A DNA stretch of 44,358 bases from Chara braunii (Eukaryota; Streptophyta; Charophyceae; Charales; Characeae). The first letter of the stretch is position 1. Every line of letters starts with the position of its first letter. A model generated the notes under the pieces. That model was not told the origin of the DNA. It made no database searches and saw only the letters and a list, made by a program, of their open reading frames with translations. The stretch spans positions 1,427,219 to 1,471,576 of the forward strand of contig BFEA01000116.1 in assembly GCA_003427395.1 (NCBI GenBank), given 5' to 3'. Of the stretch, positions 21,981-31,733 are shown in pieces. The translations under genes and the position numbers were made by a program.

Positions 21981-23219
21981 GAGATTTAATATGTTTCTTT
22001 GAGGGTTTTAACCGGACTTCTTTTGATGGTCATTATAAAAAACTTATGAGATTTATGGAAAGTTGGACTATGACTGGGGCTTGAGTGTGTGAGGCGTGGT
22101 GTGAGTTGCAAAAAAGAGTAAATTTGACCACATTGGTGTATGGCAATGTGATGATCGTTTGTGTTTGTGTTTTATACAGGTTAGTGTTTTGGAGCCTGTG
22201 TACGAGCCTTACGTTGGAGGCAGTGAGAATGACAACCATGTGTCGCACGATCTATATACCTGATGAGTTTATGTTTCCCTTTCTTTTATTTTATCTCGAG
22301 TTTTGAATTGGTATATGGGTATCGGGGTGATTGATTATTTTTCAGATTAATTTTGCTTGTTAATTTTTATAGTTGGACGTTGGAGTCCGTTGTCGTGCAC
22401 TCTATCGGTCAAGCCCGACAGCACCGTGACAGCCGTCAAAGTCAAACGGCTTGACTTCTCTTGAGGCCTTGGATGATAGAGCTGGTTTCCAGAGCAAGAA
22501 GAGACGATTGCCACCACACATATGAATTTGTGTACCACCCACTCTCCGCAGGGTGCAGAAGAGGGTGTGGTTATCAACCGCACTGGGCGTCGGTTCGCGT
22601 GGGGGGCGATAGAGGCGTGAGAGCACGCATACCCCCTATGCTACAACGAACGAGAAACGTCCTCGGCTGGTCCACCTCTGCGATTGCAACTGATTAGCTT
22701 TCGTACTGTGGACTGGTAGCTCGGCGGTGATACGACCACCGAAGGGAGGTGACAGCTCCTGCAGGTGGAGGTAAGTCGTGCCTCGCGTTGGCCCTATCTT
22801 GTCGTAGGGGCTCGCGAGAGGTATGGCTGGCGCACTCGGCCGGAGCGGCTTGCGGAAGCTCCATGTGTATCGCGATGAGGATCAGACCAACTCCTGCCTG
22901 ACACGACCGGGAGGGTCTCGCCTTGTGTGGTGCGGGACCGATGCGCTCGACCGCGTAGGGGTAATAGAGGGGTAGAGGGAATGCACGGGGGAGGGGGGAC
23001 CAGCAAGATGGGGTGGGTGGGGGAAGGGTGGTTGGGGCTTGTAGTGGTTGAGAGGTCTTTCGCGTAGGTTTGAGTGCGCAAGTGCGTATGGCCACGTGTC
23101 CAAGCCCTCATGCACCATTTAAGTTTTTCCGAAAAGTGTGGGAGCAACCCGCTTTCGTGTTTAACAGGAATTCAACGGGAGTTTTCGAGTTTCAATGGGA
23201 TTCAACGAGAGTTTAATTC
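21981..23219. other. Unassigned; 3' side of the minus-strand retrotransposon
   Basis: If the minus-strand element were complete, its polypurine tract and 3' LTR would be here or lower. I find no copy of the LTR edge seen at 31027 (TGTCACATGCC). No gene is recognised. Confidence 0.45.
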
Positions 23220-23231
23220 CTCCGTTCCCCG

Positions 23232-23420
23232 TTAAAAAGACACATAGTTGCCGTACTTGCGGTGCATAACGACGTGATCGATCTCCTGATGTTCATCCTT
23301 GGAAGGAGGGTCCTGCGATCGTCGGTCTGGGAAGTCGTCGCGCTTGGCTGGTGTATATGTAGCCAGCTTGGAGGCGTGGAAAACCAGGTGGACCGGTAGA
23401 TGCAACGGGATGTCGAACAC
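23232..23420 (-). pseudogene. Integrase C-terminal/chromodomain-like tail
   Basis: LVFHASKLATYTPAKRDDFP matches the (N)VFHVS-L-x-Y segment that ends chromoviral integrases. EHQEIDHVVMHRKYGNYVSF resembles the start of a chromodomain (E-x-D-x-I/V-x-x-H-R). A stop follows before the aromatic cage and WEP part, so the domain is incomplete. Chromodomains of such elements are thought to steer integration to marked chromatin. Confidence 0.55.
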
Positions 23421-23633
23421 AAATGATGGGTCATCGGGCTCGTTGCCCGCGGCTGATGTGAGGTTCCAAGTTCCAAACCACTTGGGGAGTAGCTAGTGCG
23501 AAACGCTTTGTTCGAGTGCAAACTCTTCCGCGGAGACCCAAACAAAATCGCTAGCGCGGATAGGACATGGCACGCGACGCCTATTGCATTGCTGCTGCAT
23601 GCGGACTTGAGCCTTGTGCCTGTTTGTGCGGGC

Positions 23634-24872
23634 TTAAGCCGACAAGTCACGGTACTTCCGAACGGAGGTGGGAAAGCAAGGGGCGTCAATATCGGCAGTC
23701 TGCGAAAATGAAAGATCAGCGAATATGCAGCCTTTCCGGCCACCGTGGTGCAAGTTGAATAGAGTCGCGCCGATCGCTGGATGCAACAAAGTGTTGTAGG
23801 TGAACTCGATGTCAAGGAGGGGGTCAACCCAATCCTTTTGGTCCGAATGGATGAGCATACAAAGCATCATTTGAGCAGTTTGATGTGCCCGCTCCGTTTG
23901 CTTGTCCGTTTGTGGATGCCGAGCCGAACTCGGTTTCATTTCGGTGTCGGACTCCTTCATGAGAGAAGTCCAAAATGCCGACATGAAGCGAGTGTCGCGG
24001 AATGTTGTGGCTGCAAATCCAGTCGGTGTGCAATAGTCACATGAGCTCGGGAGCCATTGCGTAATACTTGCAAGGAAGGAATCGTGCGTACTTACTCAAA
24101 CTGTCAACGACTGTGAGAATGCCGCCTTGCCCGAAACGATCACGGGGGAATGAGTCGGCTCCGTTTGCCCGTCCGTTTGTGGATGCCGAGCCAAACTCGG
24201 TTTCATTTCGGTGTCGGACTCCTTCATGAGAGGAGTCCAAAATGTCGACATGCAGCGAGTGCCGCGGTTGCTAACGATGTCTTCTGGAACGCCGTGGCTG
24301 CAAATCCAAACGATGTGCAATAGTCGCATGAGCTCGAGAGTCATGGCGTAATACTTGCAAGGAAGGAATCATGCGTACTTACTCAAACTATCAACAACTG
24401 TGAGAATGTCGCCTTGCCCGAAACGATCACAGGGGAATGGGCCGGTGACGTCCATAGCAATGGAGAGGCCTGGTTCCCAAGGGATAGGCAACGGGCGCAA
24501 CTCAACATAGGGGTTGTGGTTGTGGGGTTTGCTTCGTCGGCAAACTTCGCAAGATTCCCAATACCATGTGACATCGATAATGAGGTCAGACCATTGGAAT
24601 CGGTCTTGAAGTCGTGTGATTGTACGGTTGACTCTGAAATGGTCGGTGAGTCGCGAGTCGTGTACTCGCCAAGAAAGCGAGTCCGTAGTCGACGGTCTTG
24701 TGGGATACATAGTAAGTCCTTGCCTCGTGAATGCAGGAGCAAATAGCCGTCGACGATGCGATAGTGGCTGGCCGGCGAGTGATCTGACTTGTATGCGCGC
24801 ACAAAATGCTGATGGACATCGTCGTCGAAGTCGAACAAGTGATGGATTGCTGTGCAAAGATCCAATCTTCAC
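23634..24872 (-). pseudogene. Integrase remnant with internal tandem duplication
   Basis: The zinc-binding region keeps SCEVCRRSKPHNHNP (C-X2-C). The core has the first Asp in SIAMDVTGPFP. The second is changed (SNRG where SDRG is usual), and the Glu motif appears as HPQTDGQTEPTH and again as HPQTDKQTERAH. The repetition comes from a tandem duplication of ~265-287 bp (about 23896-24158 and 24159-24445). Frames shift several times. The distal part (WVDPLLDIEFTYN) is typical of the region after the core. Confidence 0.85.
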
Positions 24873-26000
24873 GAGAGAGCATCCGCTGCTCGGTTTGGGA
24901 GACCCAAAATGTGCTTCAGTGTGAAGTCGAATTGATCAATGAAGTACCTCCACCGAGCAATTGTGCTACTCATCGTGTCTTGCGTCTTGCAGTAGGTCAA
25001 TGGGTTATTGTTCGTGGCCCAAGTGAACCTCCGACGCCCAAGGAGCTGTAGCCAACGCTCAAGTATCGTGATGAAAGCGAGCATCTCCTTCTTCCACGCA
25101 TCATGAACCGAGTTGATGGGTGGCACCTTTTGACTGAAGTATTCAATTGGATGCCAATCTACTCCGCCGTGTTGTTCCAAAACTGCACCAATGCCATAGT
25201 TGGAAGCGTCAGTAGTCACTCTCATCGGCAAGTTGGGGTCGTAGATACTCAAAACGGGAGCGAGAAGCAATGTCGTCTTCAATTTTTGGAATGAACTCCG
25301 GACTTCGTTGGTGAAATGGAACGGCACCTTCAGAGACTGTAATGTCGACAAAGGTGCGGCGATCTGTGCGTATCCGTCGATGAAGCGTTGATAATACCCC
25401 ACCAATCCCGTGAACGAACGAACTTCCGTAGTGTTGGTCGGTTCTGACAAATCTTGGATGGCCTTGATCTTGTCCGCAAGCGGACGGATGCCTTGCGGCA
25501 TCACAAAGTGTCCCAAGTACTCGAGCTCTTGTTGTGTGAACTTGGTTCGATCGACTTTGTACTTGGTTGTACTTAACCTATCCAGAATGGCGCGTAGATG
25601 CACGAGTGCTCGCCAAAGTCCGGCTATAGACCAAGATGTAGTCGAGGTAGATGAGCACGAACCGGTCCAACATGTTGTGGAACTCCATCGTCATTGCCGC
25701 TTGGAAGGTCGCCGGGGCGTTCGTGAGACCGAATGGCATTACGACCCACTCGAAGTGCCCGTATCACGTTTTGAACGCGGTCTTGCGCTGATCCCATGGA
25801 TGGATCTCAATTTGGTGGTAACCCGACTTGAGAGCCAACTTGGAAAAGTACGTGGCGCCGCCCAAATGTTCGAGAAGATCGTCGATGCACGGGATCGGGC
25901 CAACATTATTAACGGTTTGTGCGTTAAGTTCGTGGTAGTCAATGTATAGCCACAATTCCTTGTTCTTTTAGCGGACGAAGAGAAAGGGTGCATCGTAGGG
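24869..26000 (-). pseudogene. Reverse transcriptase and RNase H remnant
   Basis: RT motifs: IDYHELNAQTV, LKSGYHQIEIHPWDQRKTAF, then a TGA (25764) where Arg is usual, [20 protein letters not shown], and YLDYILVYS (25638-25649). The last should be YLDD, so the second catalytic Asp is Tyr (GAC to TAC). A frameshift follows, then PTNTTEVRSFTGLVGYYQRF. RNase H has TTDASNYGIGAVLEQ, KEMLAFI, ATNNNPLTY (Asn where Asp is usual) and PNRAADALS. From 25603 to 24869 the frame is unbroken for 244 codons. Confidence 0.92.
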
Positions 26001-26264
26001 CGAGCAACTATGGTGAATCCAACCCTTGGCAATGAGGTCGTCGAGTTGCGTTCAAAGCACTTCGAGTTCCTCCTCGCTCATGCGGTAAATACATCCGTGC
26101 AGAGGTACGACCTTGTTTTCGAGGATGTTCTCGTGACGAATTGGCCGATCAGGTACGATTGCGGCAGGAGCTTTGAAGACGTCGCAGAAGGAGTCAAGAA
26201 GCTATACAATGCGTGGATTCGGTGGCACTTCCGTCGCATGCTCGTCGGGAGGAGGGGGGGCGTG

Positions 26265-26700
26265 TTAGAAGCAAATGCCCATTTCTTCCACGTCTTGCTG
26301 TGCGATAGAGTTGCGAATGCTTGCCGCAGAGACCACATGACAACCAATCGAAGGGTGAGGCGAAGGGACTGTGCATGCGACGATTACGCTGTTCCGATCA
26401 CGAACGTGAACGGTGTGACAATAGAAGTTCATCGGGTTGTCCTCGCTTCGTAGCCACGACATGCCCAAGATCATGTGGAACTTTGTGTCCAAAATGTCGA
26501 AGGACATTGCCTCATGTACGTGCGAGGCAAAGTATACCGATGCCGCGTCAATGCACTGGTCAATAGACTTGTGCGTGTGACCATCGGCCAACATGACTTG
26601 CGTTGGTTGCGACTTCCTTCAAACATGCGGGCCGGCACCATGAAGTCTTGGCTGACGTAGTTGCGAGTAGCTCCACAATCGATCAAGGCGTTGCAGGTTG
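26265..26700 (-). pseudogene. Retropepsin-type protease remnant
   Basis: ALIDCGATRNYVSQDFM (catalytic Asp codon at 26678-26680) is the D(S/C)GAT active-site motif. After a frameshift comes DTKFHMILGMSWLRS, the usual hydrophobic-G-(M/D)-x-W-L flap-distal motif of Ty3/gypsy protease. The frame continues to a stop at 26265. The enzyme would cut the Gag-Pol precursor; the frameshift disables it. Confidence 0.8.
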
Positions 26701-27221
26701 CCTTTTTTATCTAAATCCGGATGTAAAGTAACGACACGTCGATGTCGTCGTACCATTGCGTGGCGTACTTGCGGTGGGTCTTCGCAATATACTCGCGAAG
26801 GTCAACAACCGCTACTCCGTCGTCCGTCAACAGAGTTGGTACTGCAACGTGCAAGTACTTGCGTAGGTCTGCCATCAAGGCGTTGCAATTCGGTTTCGGC
26901 AATGAACCGGATGGGTGAAGAGGCAATCATTGGACGTCTTTTGTCGTCAACGGGTTGAGGTCGTCAAGTCTTGACCACACTGACGAGTCCGCGGATGATA
27001 GAAGTGTCGACGATGAAGTTGGTTCGCTTGTCGACAGTGATGAAACCGCGCTTACGTGAGAGTCTTGCATGTGGAGGGGTAGGTCCAACGAAGGGACCAG
27101 CTGGACAACATAGTCTTTGAAGTCTTTCCGAAGACGTGCGACATCCGCATGCTCCCCGGACGTGTAGGAGGTCACTAACAAGGCAACCGTGGGAAGTGGA
27201 GTCGCCTCACTTCCGCAGAGC

Positions 27222-27891
27222 TCAGTTTCGCGAGCTTTGCTGTGGACGAATGTCGTCTTTGCCGTTGTCAGGGCATTGAGTTGGAGTGTGGTTGGTGCTG
27301 TTGCGCCAAAAACAGTATCCATACTTTTGGTGGAGCTTGTACTGCACCTCCATAAGACGGAACTTCGTCCATGGCTGGTTCGGCTGTCCAGCTTCCAATG
27401 GTTGCTGATTTCGCCTTTTTCTTTCGCGTGTTGGTGCGTCATGGCGGAAGGGCATTGACTTGGTCTCCTTCACTCGACCCTGAAGCCGATGCCGGGTCTT
27501 CGTTTGGTCCTGTTGATTGGACTGCAGCAACGGGCTGCGTTCGTTGTCCTTTGCCTTTCTCCACAAAGTTCGGCTGCCCTTGTCTGTCATTAGCGACACG
27601 CTAATTGGTTTGGATGATTGACCGAGCGCAGCCGATGATGGAGTCAAAGTCGTCGTACTGGTCTTCATCCCCAAGGGCTGCACTCAAGGAGTCGACTGAT
27701 CGGAGGAAAAATTTGCGCTTAATGTGCTCGAACGGCATGTTCAAGCTAGGAGTAGCGACGATCTTCTGCCATTCGGTCAACCACTGGCACGAAGGTTGAG
27801 TCCCTTGGAACATGTGGAAGATCTGGTTCACGGCGCGAGCTTTCACATTGTTGTCGACAATGAACCGCTTCTTCCACTCAGCAGCAGGATC
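27222..27891 (-). pseudogene. Gag C-terminal half with defective zinc knuckle
   Basis: Resumes the gag frame after the inserted element: EWKKRFIVDNN, then WLTEWQKIVATPSLNMPFEH and ALGDEDQYDDFDSIIGCARS, ending in a stop near 27601. A different frame carries a basic, Gln-rich stretch and the nucleocapsid knuckle YCFWRNSTNHTPTQC (27273-27314). Its second Cys is Arg, so zinc binding should be lost. Confidence 0.75.
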
Positions 27892-27895
27892 GTCC

Positions 27896-29058
27896 TGTTA
27901 TGTACCCGATTGAACTTCAATCCACAACAAATTCACACGTTCCCATACACGCATGCAATTGCAGAGTAGACTCGAAGGAGGCAAATCCACACAAAACCAG
28001 AGAGAAATGCACAGCGGAAGCTCAAAACACATAGAGAATTGAAAAACGAATTTCAATTCTGCAATCCCTCGCACTCCTCCAATCAATCCAGAGTACTTGT
28101 TCCAAGAATCACAACCGCGTTACAACAACCCCGAACAACCAGAAACAAGTGTTCAACGAAATATACAAGAGTCTTCTTCTTCCTCCTCGGCACCTCATAT
28201 CCCAGGCTATGGCTGCCGTAGCAGCAGTAACCCCACAGCTGTCACAACAAGCCAATCTGAACCAGCAGCCCTAAGGATAACAGCGCCAGCTCAGCACCCG
28301 CACGGACATGCAGCGCTGGAAGTCCTGATGAAGAAGGAGACAACCATTCCAACACTTCGAAGAAGATGGAGTTCCTCGTAAGGAGGAACAACAGATATGG
28401 CTGCCAAGTGGAAAGTGGCATCTCCCCAAACCCAGCAACACAGTCCTGTGGAAGCTCTCATGCAAAGTTGCAAAACAGCAGCAGTGCAGTCTTCAACGTC
28501 CTTTCCCAACCCCAGCTATGTCTGGGCTTCGAAGAAGAAGCTGACCTCGCCCAAAATAGCGCAGCAGCACTCCACCAACGGACGGCCAGAGTTTCCCCAG
28601 TCAGTGAAAATGCAAAAGACCCGCACTCCTTTTCCTGCCCGCTACTTGTAGACTCCGCCTAGACCTACGACCACCTCCCCCAAGCAACAACCTACGACCT
28701 ATCTGTATCTAGATGGAAACAGGGGAAGAGGGGCCTAGACCAATGACAAAGGAAAGGAAACAGGCCGAATGGCCTAGGACTACCAAACAGACACTACTAG
28801 TGACAGACACAGGGATCAAGCCCCATACGGCACAACACTCACAAACAAAGCACACAGGTTACAGGTCACGGGATCAAGTCCCGCAAGGTTCAAAACACAC
28901 AGGTTACAGGTCACGGGATCAAGTCCCGCAAGGTTCAAAACACACAAATAACAAACAAACAGGCAATACAACAACCAAGGTTGCGGGATCAAATCCCGGC
29001 AACGACGACAGGGACAAAACTAGTATACAGCCTGCTTGTAGCACTGCAATTCATTGCA
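27896..29058 (+). mobile_element. Unclassified 1,163 bp TG...CA element, copy 1, inserted in gag
   Basis: Begins TGTTATGTACCCG and ends ATTCATTGCA. GTCC occurs on both sides (27892-27895 and 29059-29062); removing the insert and one GTCC restores a continuous gag frame (KIPWD followed by DPAAEWKK), which fixes the boundaries. There are no inverted termini and no obvious LTRs. A plus-strand frame (28397-28651) starts MAAKWK. Near the 3' end, hairpin-like GGGATCAAGTCCC words occur four times, two of them in a perfect ~49 bp tandem repeat (28847-28945). A diverged second copy lies at 42573-43658 on the opposite strand. Confidence 0.8.
28397..28651 (+). CDS. Hypothetical reading frame of the TG...CA element
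   Basis: 84 codons starting MAAKWKVASPQTQQHS. Its counterpart in copy 2 (42906-43187, minus) starts MAATNKQPLGEP. The two align by EA-x-M, a later P-x-x-W, KIA, NG-x-P and K-x-x-P positions. Conservation of a frame in two diverged copies suggests the element once encoded a protein, possibly the start of a larger one in an autonomous relative. No domain is recognised. Confidence 0.35.
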   Translation: MAAKWKVASPQTQQHSPVEALMQSCKTAAVQSSTSFPNPSYVWASKKKLTSPKIAQQHSTNGRPEFPQSVKMQKTRTPFPARYL

Positions 29059-29062
29059 GTCC

Positions 29063-29283
29063 CATGGAATCTTGGTGTGCAGGTTCGCCATGGTTACCTC
29101 CTCGTGTGTGGCCAAGTGGTTAAGCCAAACTTGGCATGCGCCGGTCATGTTGAGGTAGAGTGCTGCTATCCTCAAGTGGTCGGGCACATGGTGGATGCCG
29201 ATGGCGGTAGTGAAGCCTTGTAACCAAGCGAGTGGGTCTCGCTTGTGGTAGTCGTTGAACTTCTCTATGTTCAAGTTCGGCAT
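29063..29283 (-). pseudogene. Gag core domain, 5' part
   Basis: MPNLNIEKFNDYHKRDPLAW, then LQGFTTAIGIHHVPDHLRIA, YLNMTGACQVWLNHLA and LHTKIPW, where the 27896-29058 element interrupts it. The W-x-x-GF...VPDH...A-x-YL-x-G-A-x-x-W pattern is that of the retrotransposon gag (capsid) domain of plant Ty3/gypsy elements. Confidence 0.8.
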
Positions 29284-29284
29284 C

Positions 29285-29927
29285 TTAGACGGCCACGGGT
29301 GCTCCAGGTGGGTGCTGCTGCAGTGTGCGGACGTTGGCCTTCAACATCGTGAGCTGTTGGCTGATCGTTGCAGGTCTCGTGAACGTGCCAAGGTCACCGA
29401 TTGTGGCGACTACATGGTCAATCCATTCCTCCAGCTCTCGCGTTGACGACCGGCTGTTACTTGGTCCGACACTTGCTGAAGCGGCGCCATCCTGTTCCAA
29501 GTGGTCGAGGCGCGCATTGAAACTGCGATTCGTATGACTTTGCGTGTCTCGAGTTTCGTTGATGATGCGCTCGAGCCGCTGCAACTCTTGCTGTTGCCAA
29601 TTGCAGGTCAGCATGAGCTTGGCGATGAGCTTGGAGATGTCCTCCTTTGTTTTCTCTTCATCCGACGGTTGGCTGTGACCGTTCATCGGGGTGAAATGCC
29701 AGCTGCGCAACTTGGCTGCGTACTCCATCTCTTGCTTCTGCAAGCTTGTCGAGGCGTCCTGTCGGAGGTGGTGAACTGCTTAGCTGCTTCCTCCTGCGGC
29801 CGGCGCTGAGCTTCGGCTTCTTGCTGTTGCCGTAGTAATTCGGCTGCAGCCTCAGCCTGTCGCTGCTCCTCTTCGGCTACCAATTTGCTGAAGGTGAGGA
29901 CGCAGGCTGCAAAGTCCGAGATGTCCA
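29285..29927 (-). pseudogene. Gag N-terminal coiled-coil region
   Basis: The first ~55 residues are Glu/Gln/Ala-rich (LVAEEEQRQAEAAAELLRQQ) and predicted coiled coil. A frameshift near 29743 leads into EEKTKEDISKLIAKLMLTCN and QQQELQRLERIINETRD, again helical. The frame stops at 29285 just before the gag core starts in another frame. It opens with GTG, and a TAA lies three codons upstream, at the edge of the inverted-repeat element at 29933. Confidence 0.6.
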
Positions 29928-29932
29928 CAAAT

Positions 29933-30331
29933 GGTTAACGGGGACCCCCAGTTTCAGGCCCTGGGTAACGAGTACAAAACTGAAATTAGGGTTTCGGGGT
30001 CAAATTTTATGTTTTTTTTTTGTGTTTTTTTTTCTGCCTATTCTTGTTTTGGTTCAAGGTTGGTGTGTGCCAAATTTTGTGTCAGTTGGAGAATTGGAAT
30101 TTCCTCTGTTAAGATTTCTGAAATTTCTCAAGATTTCTAAAATTGAGATGTTGGCGAAATTTCATGAAAATGCACTTTTGCCTGGCTGTTTTATATGTGT
30201 TTTATTTTTTTTTGCAGTTAGTTAGTATGGTCTCCACTCTACGAATTGGTGGCAAGTTTGATTAAAATGACCCTTTGATTTTCATATAAATGGCATGGCA
30301 AGTGGTCTGAAAATTAGGGTCTCCGTTAACC
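29933..30331. mobile_element. ~400 bp element with imperfect terminal inverted repeats (MITE-like)
   Basis: The left end GGTTAACGGGGACCC and the right end (reverse complement) GGTTAACGGAGACCC match at 14 of 15 positions, and similarity continues to ~28 bp. The interior is AT-rich with no convincing protein. I see no target duplication. It abuts the start of the gag remnant and may have removed or displaced its original start. Confidence 0.5.
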
Positions 30332-31007
30332 TTCTCTCGGGCGCAGCCTATTGCTGAGCAGCGATTCTTGTGCTGCGCCCGATCATTCAGGCTGCTGACG
30401 TGGCATGTGGCACTTGCTGACTTGGCACTGCGGACGAGGCACTTGCTGATGTGGCACTGCTGAGGTGATACTTGCTGATGTGGCATTTGCTGGCGTAGTG
30501 ATATGGCCGATATGGCAGCTCTTGGTTTCGCGTACTTAACCCTACTTGGCCCGACTAGTGCTATTGCCGATAATTGGGATTCGGGCAAAGTGCTAATCTG
30601 GTAATTAGGTTAGATTAGCACGGTATCGTTAGGTTAGTGCCAGTTGAGCAGGTAACCTAATCCACACTAATTAGCATCAGAAAGCGCTGCCTTTGTCCTG
30701 GATAAGCGCTTGCTAATCCTGATTAGGGTTAAGTGCTGATTAGCGCTACGAATCTGGGTTAGTGGTAATGCGCTAATTGCTAATTACTTCTGCTAACCAG
30801 GATTAGCACTAATCAGGCTGTAGGGTTTAGGGTTTTAGGGTTTAGGGCGCTAATTAGAAATTAGCGCTGATTCCGAAAACTGACAACTTGTAATATATGA
30901 AGAAATAAAAGCAATTTGCAGAGATTTATTAATCAATCAATCAATCAATCAATCGATCAATCAATCAATCAAAATGGCAACTTGATTGGGCAGATCCTCA
31001 TCTGAGA
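30332..31007. repeat. Minisatellite, GCTAAT-rich block, telomere-like and (AATC)n repeats
   Basis: 30395-30500 repeats CTTGCTGATGTGGCA-type units. 30590-30870 is packed with GCTAAT/ATTAGC/GATTAG words in both orientations. 30820-30847 has four plant telomere-type TTTAGGG units. 30931-30972 is (AATC)n. All lie in what would be the 5' leader of the minus-strand retrotransposon, between its primer site and gag. Confidence 0.75.
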
Positions 31008-31023
31008 GGTCACTCTGATACCA
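31008..31023 (-). promoter_or_regulatory. Primer-binding site (tRNA-Met type)
   Basis: Minus strand TGGTATCAGAGTGACC. The first 11 bases match the TGGTATCAGAG sequence complementary to the 3' end of plant initiator tRNA-Met that primes many plant LTR retrotransposons. It lies three bases inside an LTR-type ACA edge (31027) and ~1.1 kb upstream of gag, all on the same strand. Confidence 0.75.
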
Positions 31024-31026
31024 AAG

Positions 31027-31386
31027 TGTCACATGCCAAATGGTGCAGACCAGAACCAAGGACCGACCTCTCAAAGATGGAGCAATGATAGCACAGCGCA
31101 AGACTGGAATACCAACAATCAGACCCAATCAATGTCGTGTCACAGATGTGAACATCACCATCATCATCATCACACGGTGTGAGTGGCCTTGCGCCGAACA
31201 AAGGGACGAAGGGCGCCAGGCACACATTCATACACAGATGAGAAGGATGGAGGAGAGACGGAGGGGGAAGATATGGAGAATGCCGCTAACCCAAAATGTC
31301 GTCGATACTGATCCAAAAATAGTCCCCCACAATGTCTCTGGCCCCAATGTCAAGTCTGAGTCCGAATGTCGCCAAATCCCAATGTC

Positions 31387-31391
<5 letters not shown>
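31027..31391 (-). mobile_element. 5' LTR edge of the minus-strand retrotransposon (inner part)
   Basis: Read on plus, TGTCACATGCC begins at 31027, giving a ...ACA end on the element's strand, three bases before the primer site. The outer end of the LTR is not located because a (CT)n tract and an N gap follow. A (CAT)n-like stretch is at 31152-31174. Confidence 0.45.
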
Positions 31392-31449
<58 letters not shown>

Positions 31450-31733
31450 NNNNNNNNNNNNNNNNNNNNNNNNNNNNNNNNNNNNNNNNNNNNNNNNNNN
31501 NNNNNNNNNNNNNNNNNNNNNNNNNNNNNNNNNNNNNNNNNNNNNNNNNNNNNNNNNNNNNNNNNNNNNNNNNNNNNNNNNNNNNNNNNNNNNNNNNNNN
31601 NNNNNNNNNNNNNNNNNNNNNNNNNNNNNNNNNNNNNNNNNNNNNNNNNNNNNNNNNNNNNNNNNNNNNNNNNNNNNNNNNNNNNNNNNNNNNNNNNNNN
31701 NNNNNNNNNNNNNNNNNNNNNNTCTCTCTCTCT
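31392..31733 (+). repeat. (CT)n microsatellite containing an N gap
   Basis: (CT)n from 31392, 273 N (31450-31722), then (TC)n to ~31733. The true tract length is unknown. Confidence 0.95.

Larger units (their letters stand above)
23220..29927 (-). pseudogene. Broken Ty3/gypsy retrotransposon gag-pol
   Basis: On the minus strand, pieces of one element run in the order gag, CCHC-like knuckle, protease, RT, RNase H, integrase, chromodomain-like tail. That order (RT before integrase) is diagnostic of Ty3/gypsy. Frame is lost repeatedly: stops and shifts occur in gag, protease, RT and integrase, and an unrelated 1,163 bp element splits gag. A primer-binding site and LTR edge lie upstream at 31008-31027. 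No matching 3' LTR is seen. The element would copy itself through RNA in cytoplasmic particles and insert into nuclear DNA, but this copy cannot encode the proteins. Confidence 0.9.

Noticed and set aside
22250-22300. CTGATGAG as a second hammerhead
   Set aside because: No helix II followed by GAAA and no complementary helix III; isolated core word only.
24096-24344. Overlapping minus-strand frames as two separate integrase genes
   Set aside because: They are the two units of one tandem duplication within a single broken integrase.
28713-29123. Frame with an internal peptide repeat (GYRSRDQVPQGSKHT twice)
   Set aside because: The repeat follows from a 49 bp DNA duplication at the non-coding end of the TG...CA element; the frame also crosses the element boundary into antisense gag.
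30820-30847. Chromosome end or true telomere
   Set aside because: Only four TTTAGGG units, one imperfect, with sequence continuing on both sides.
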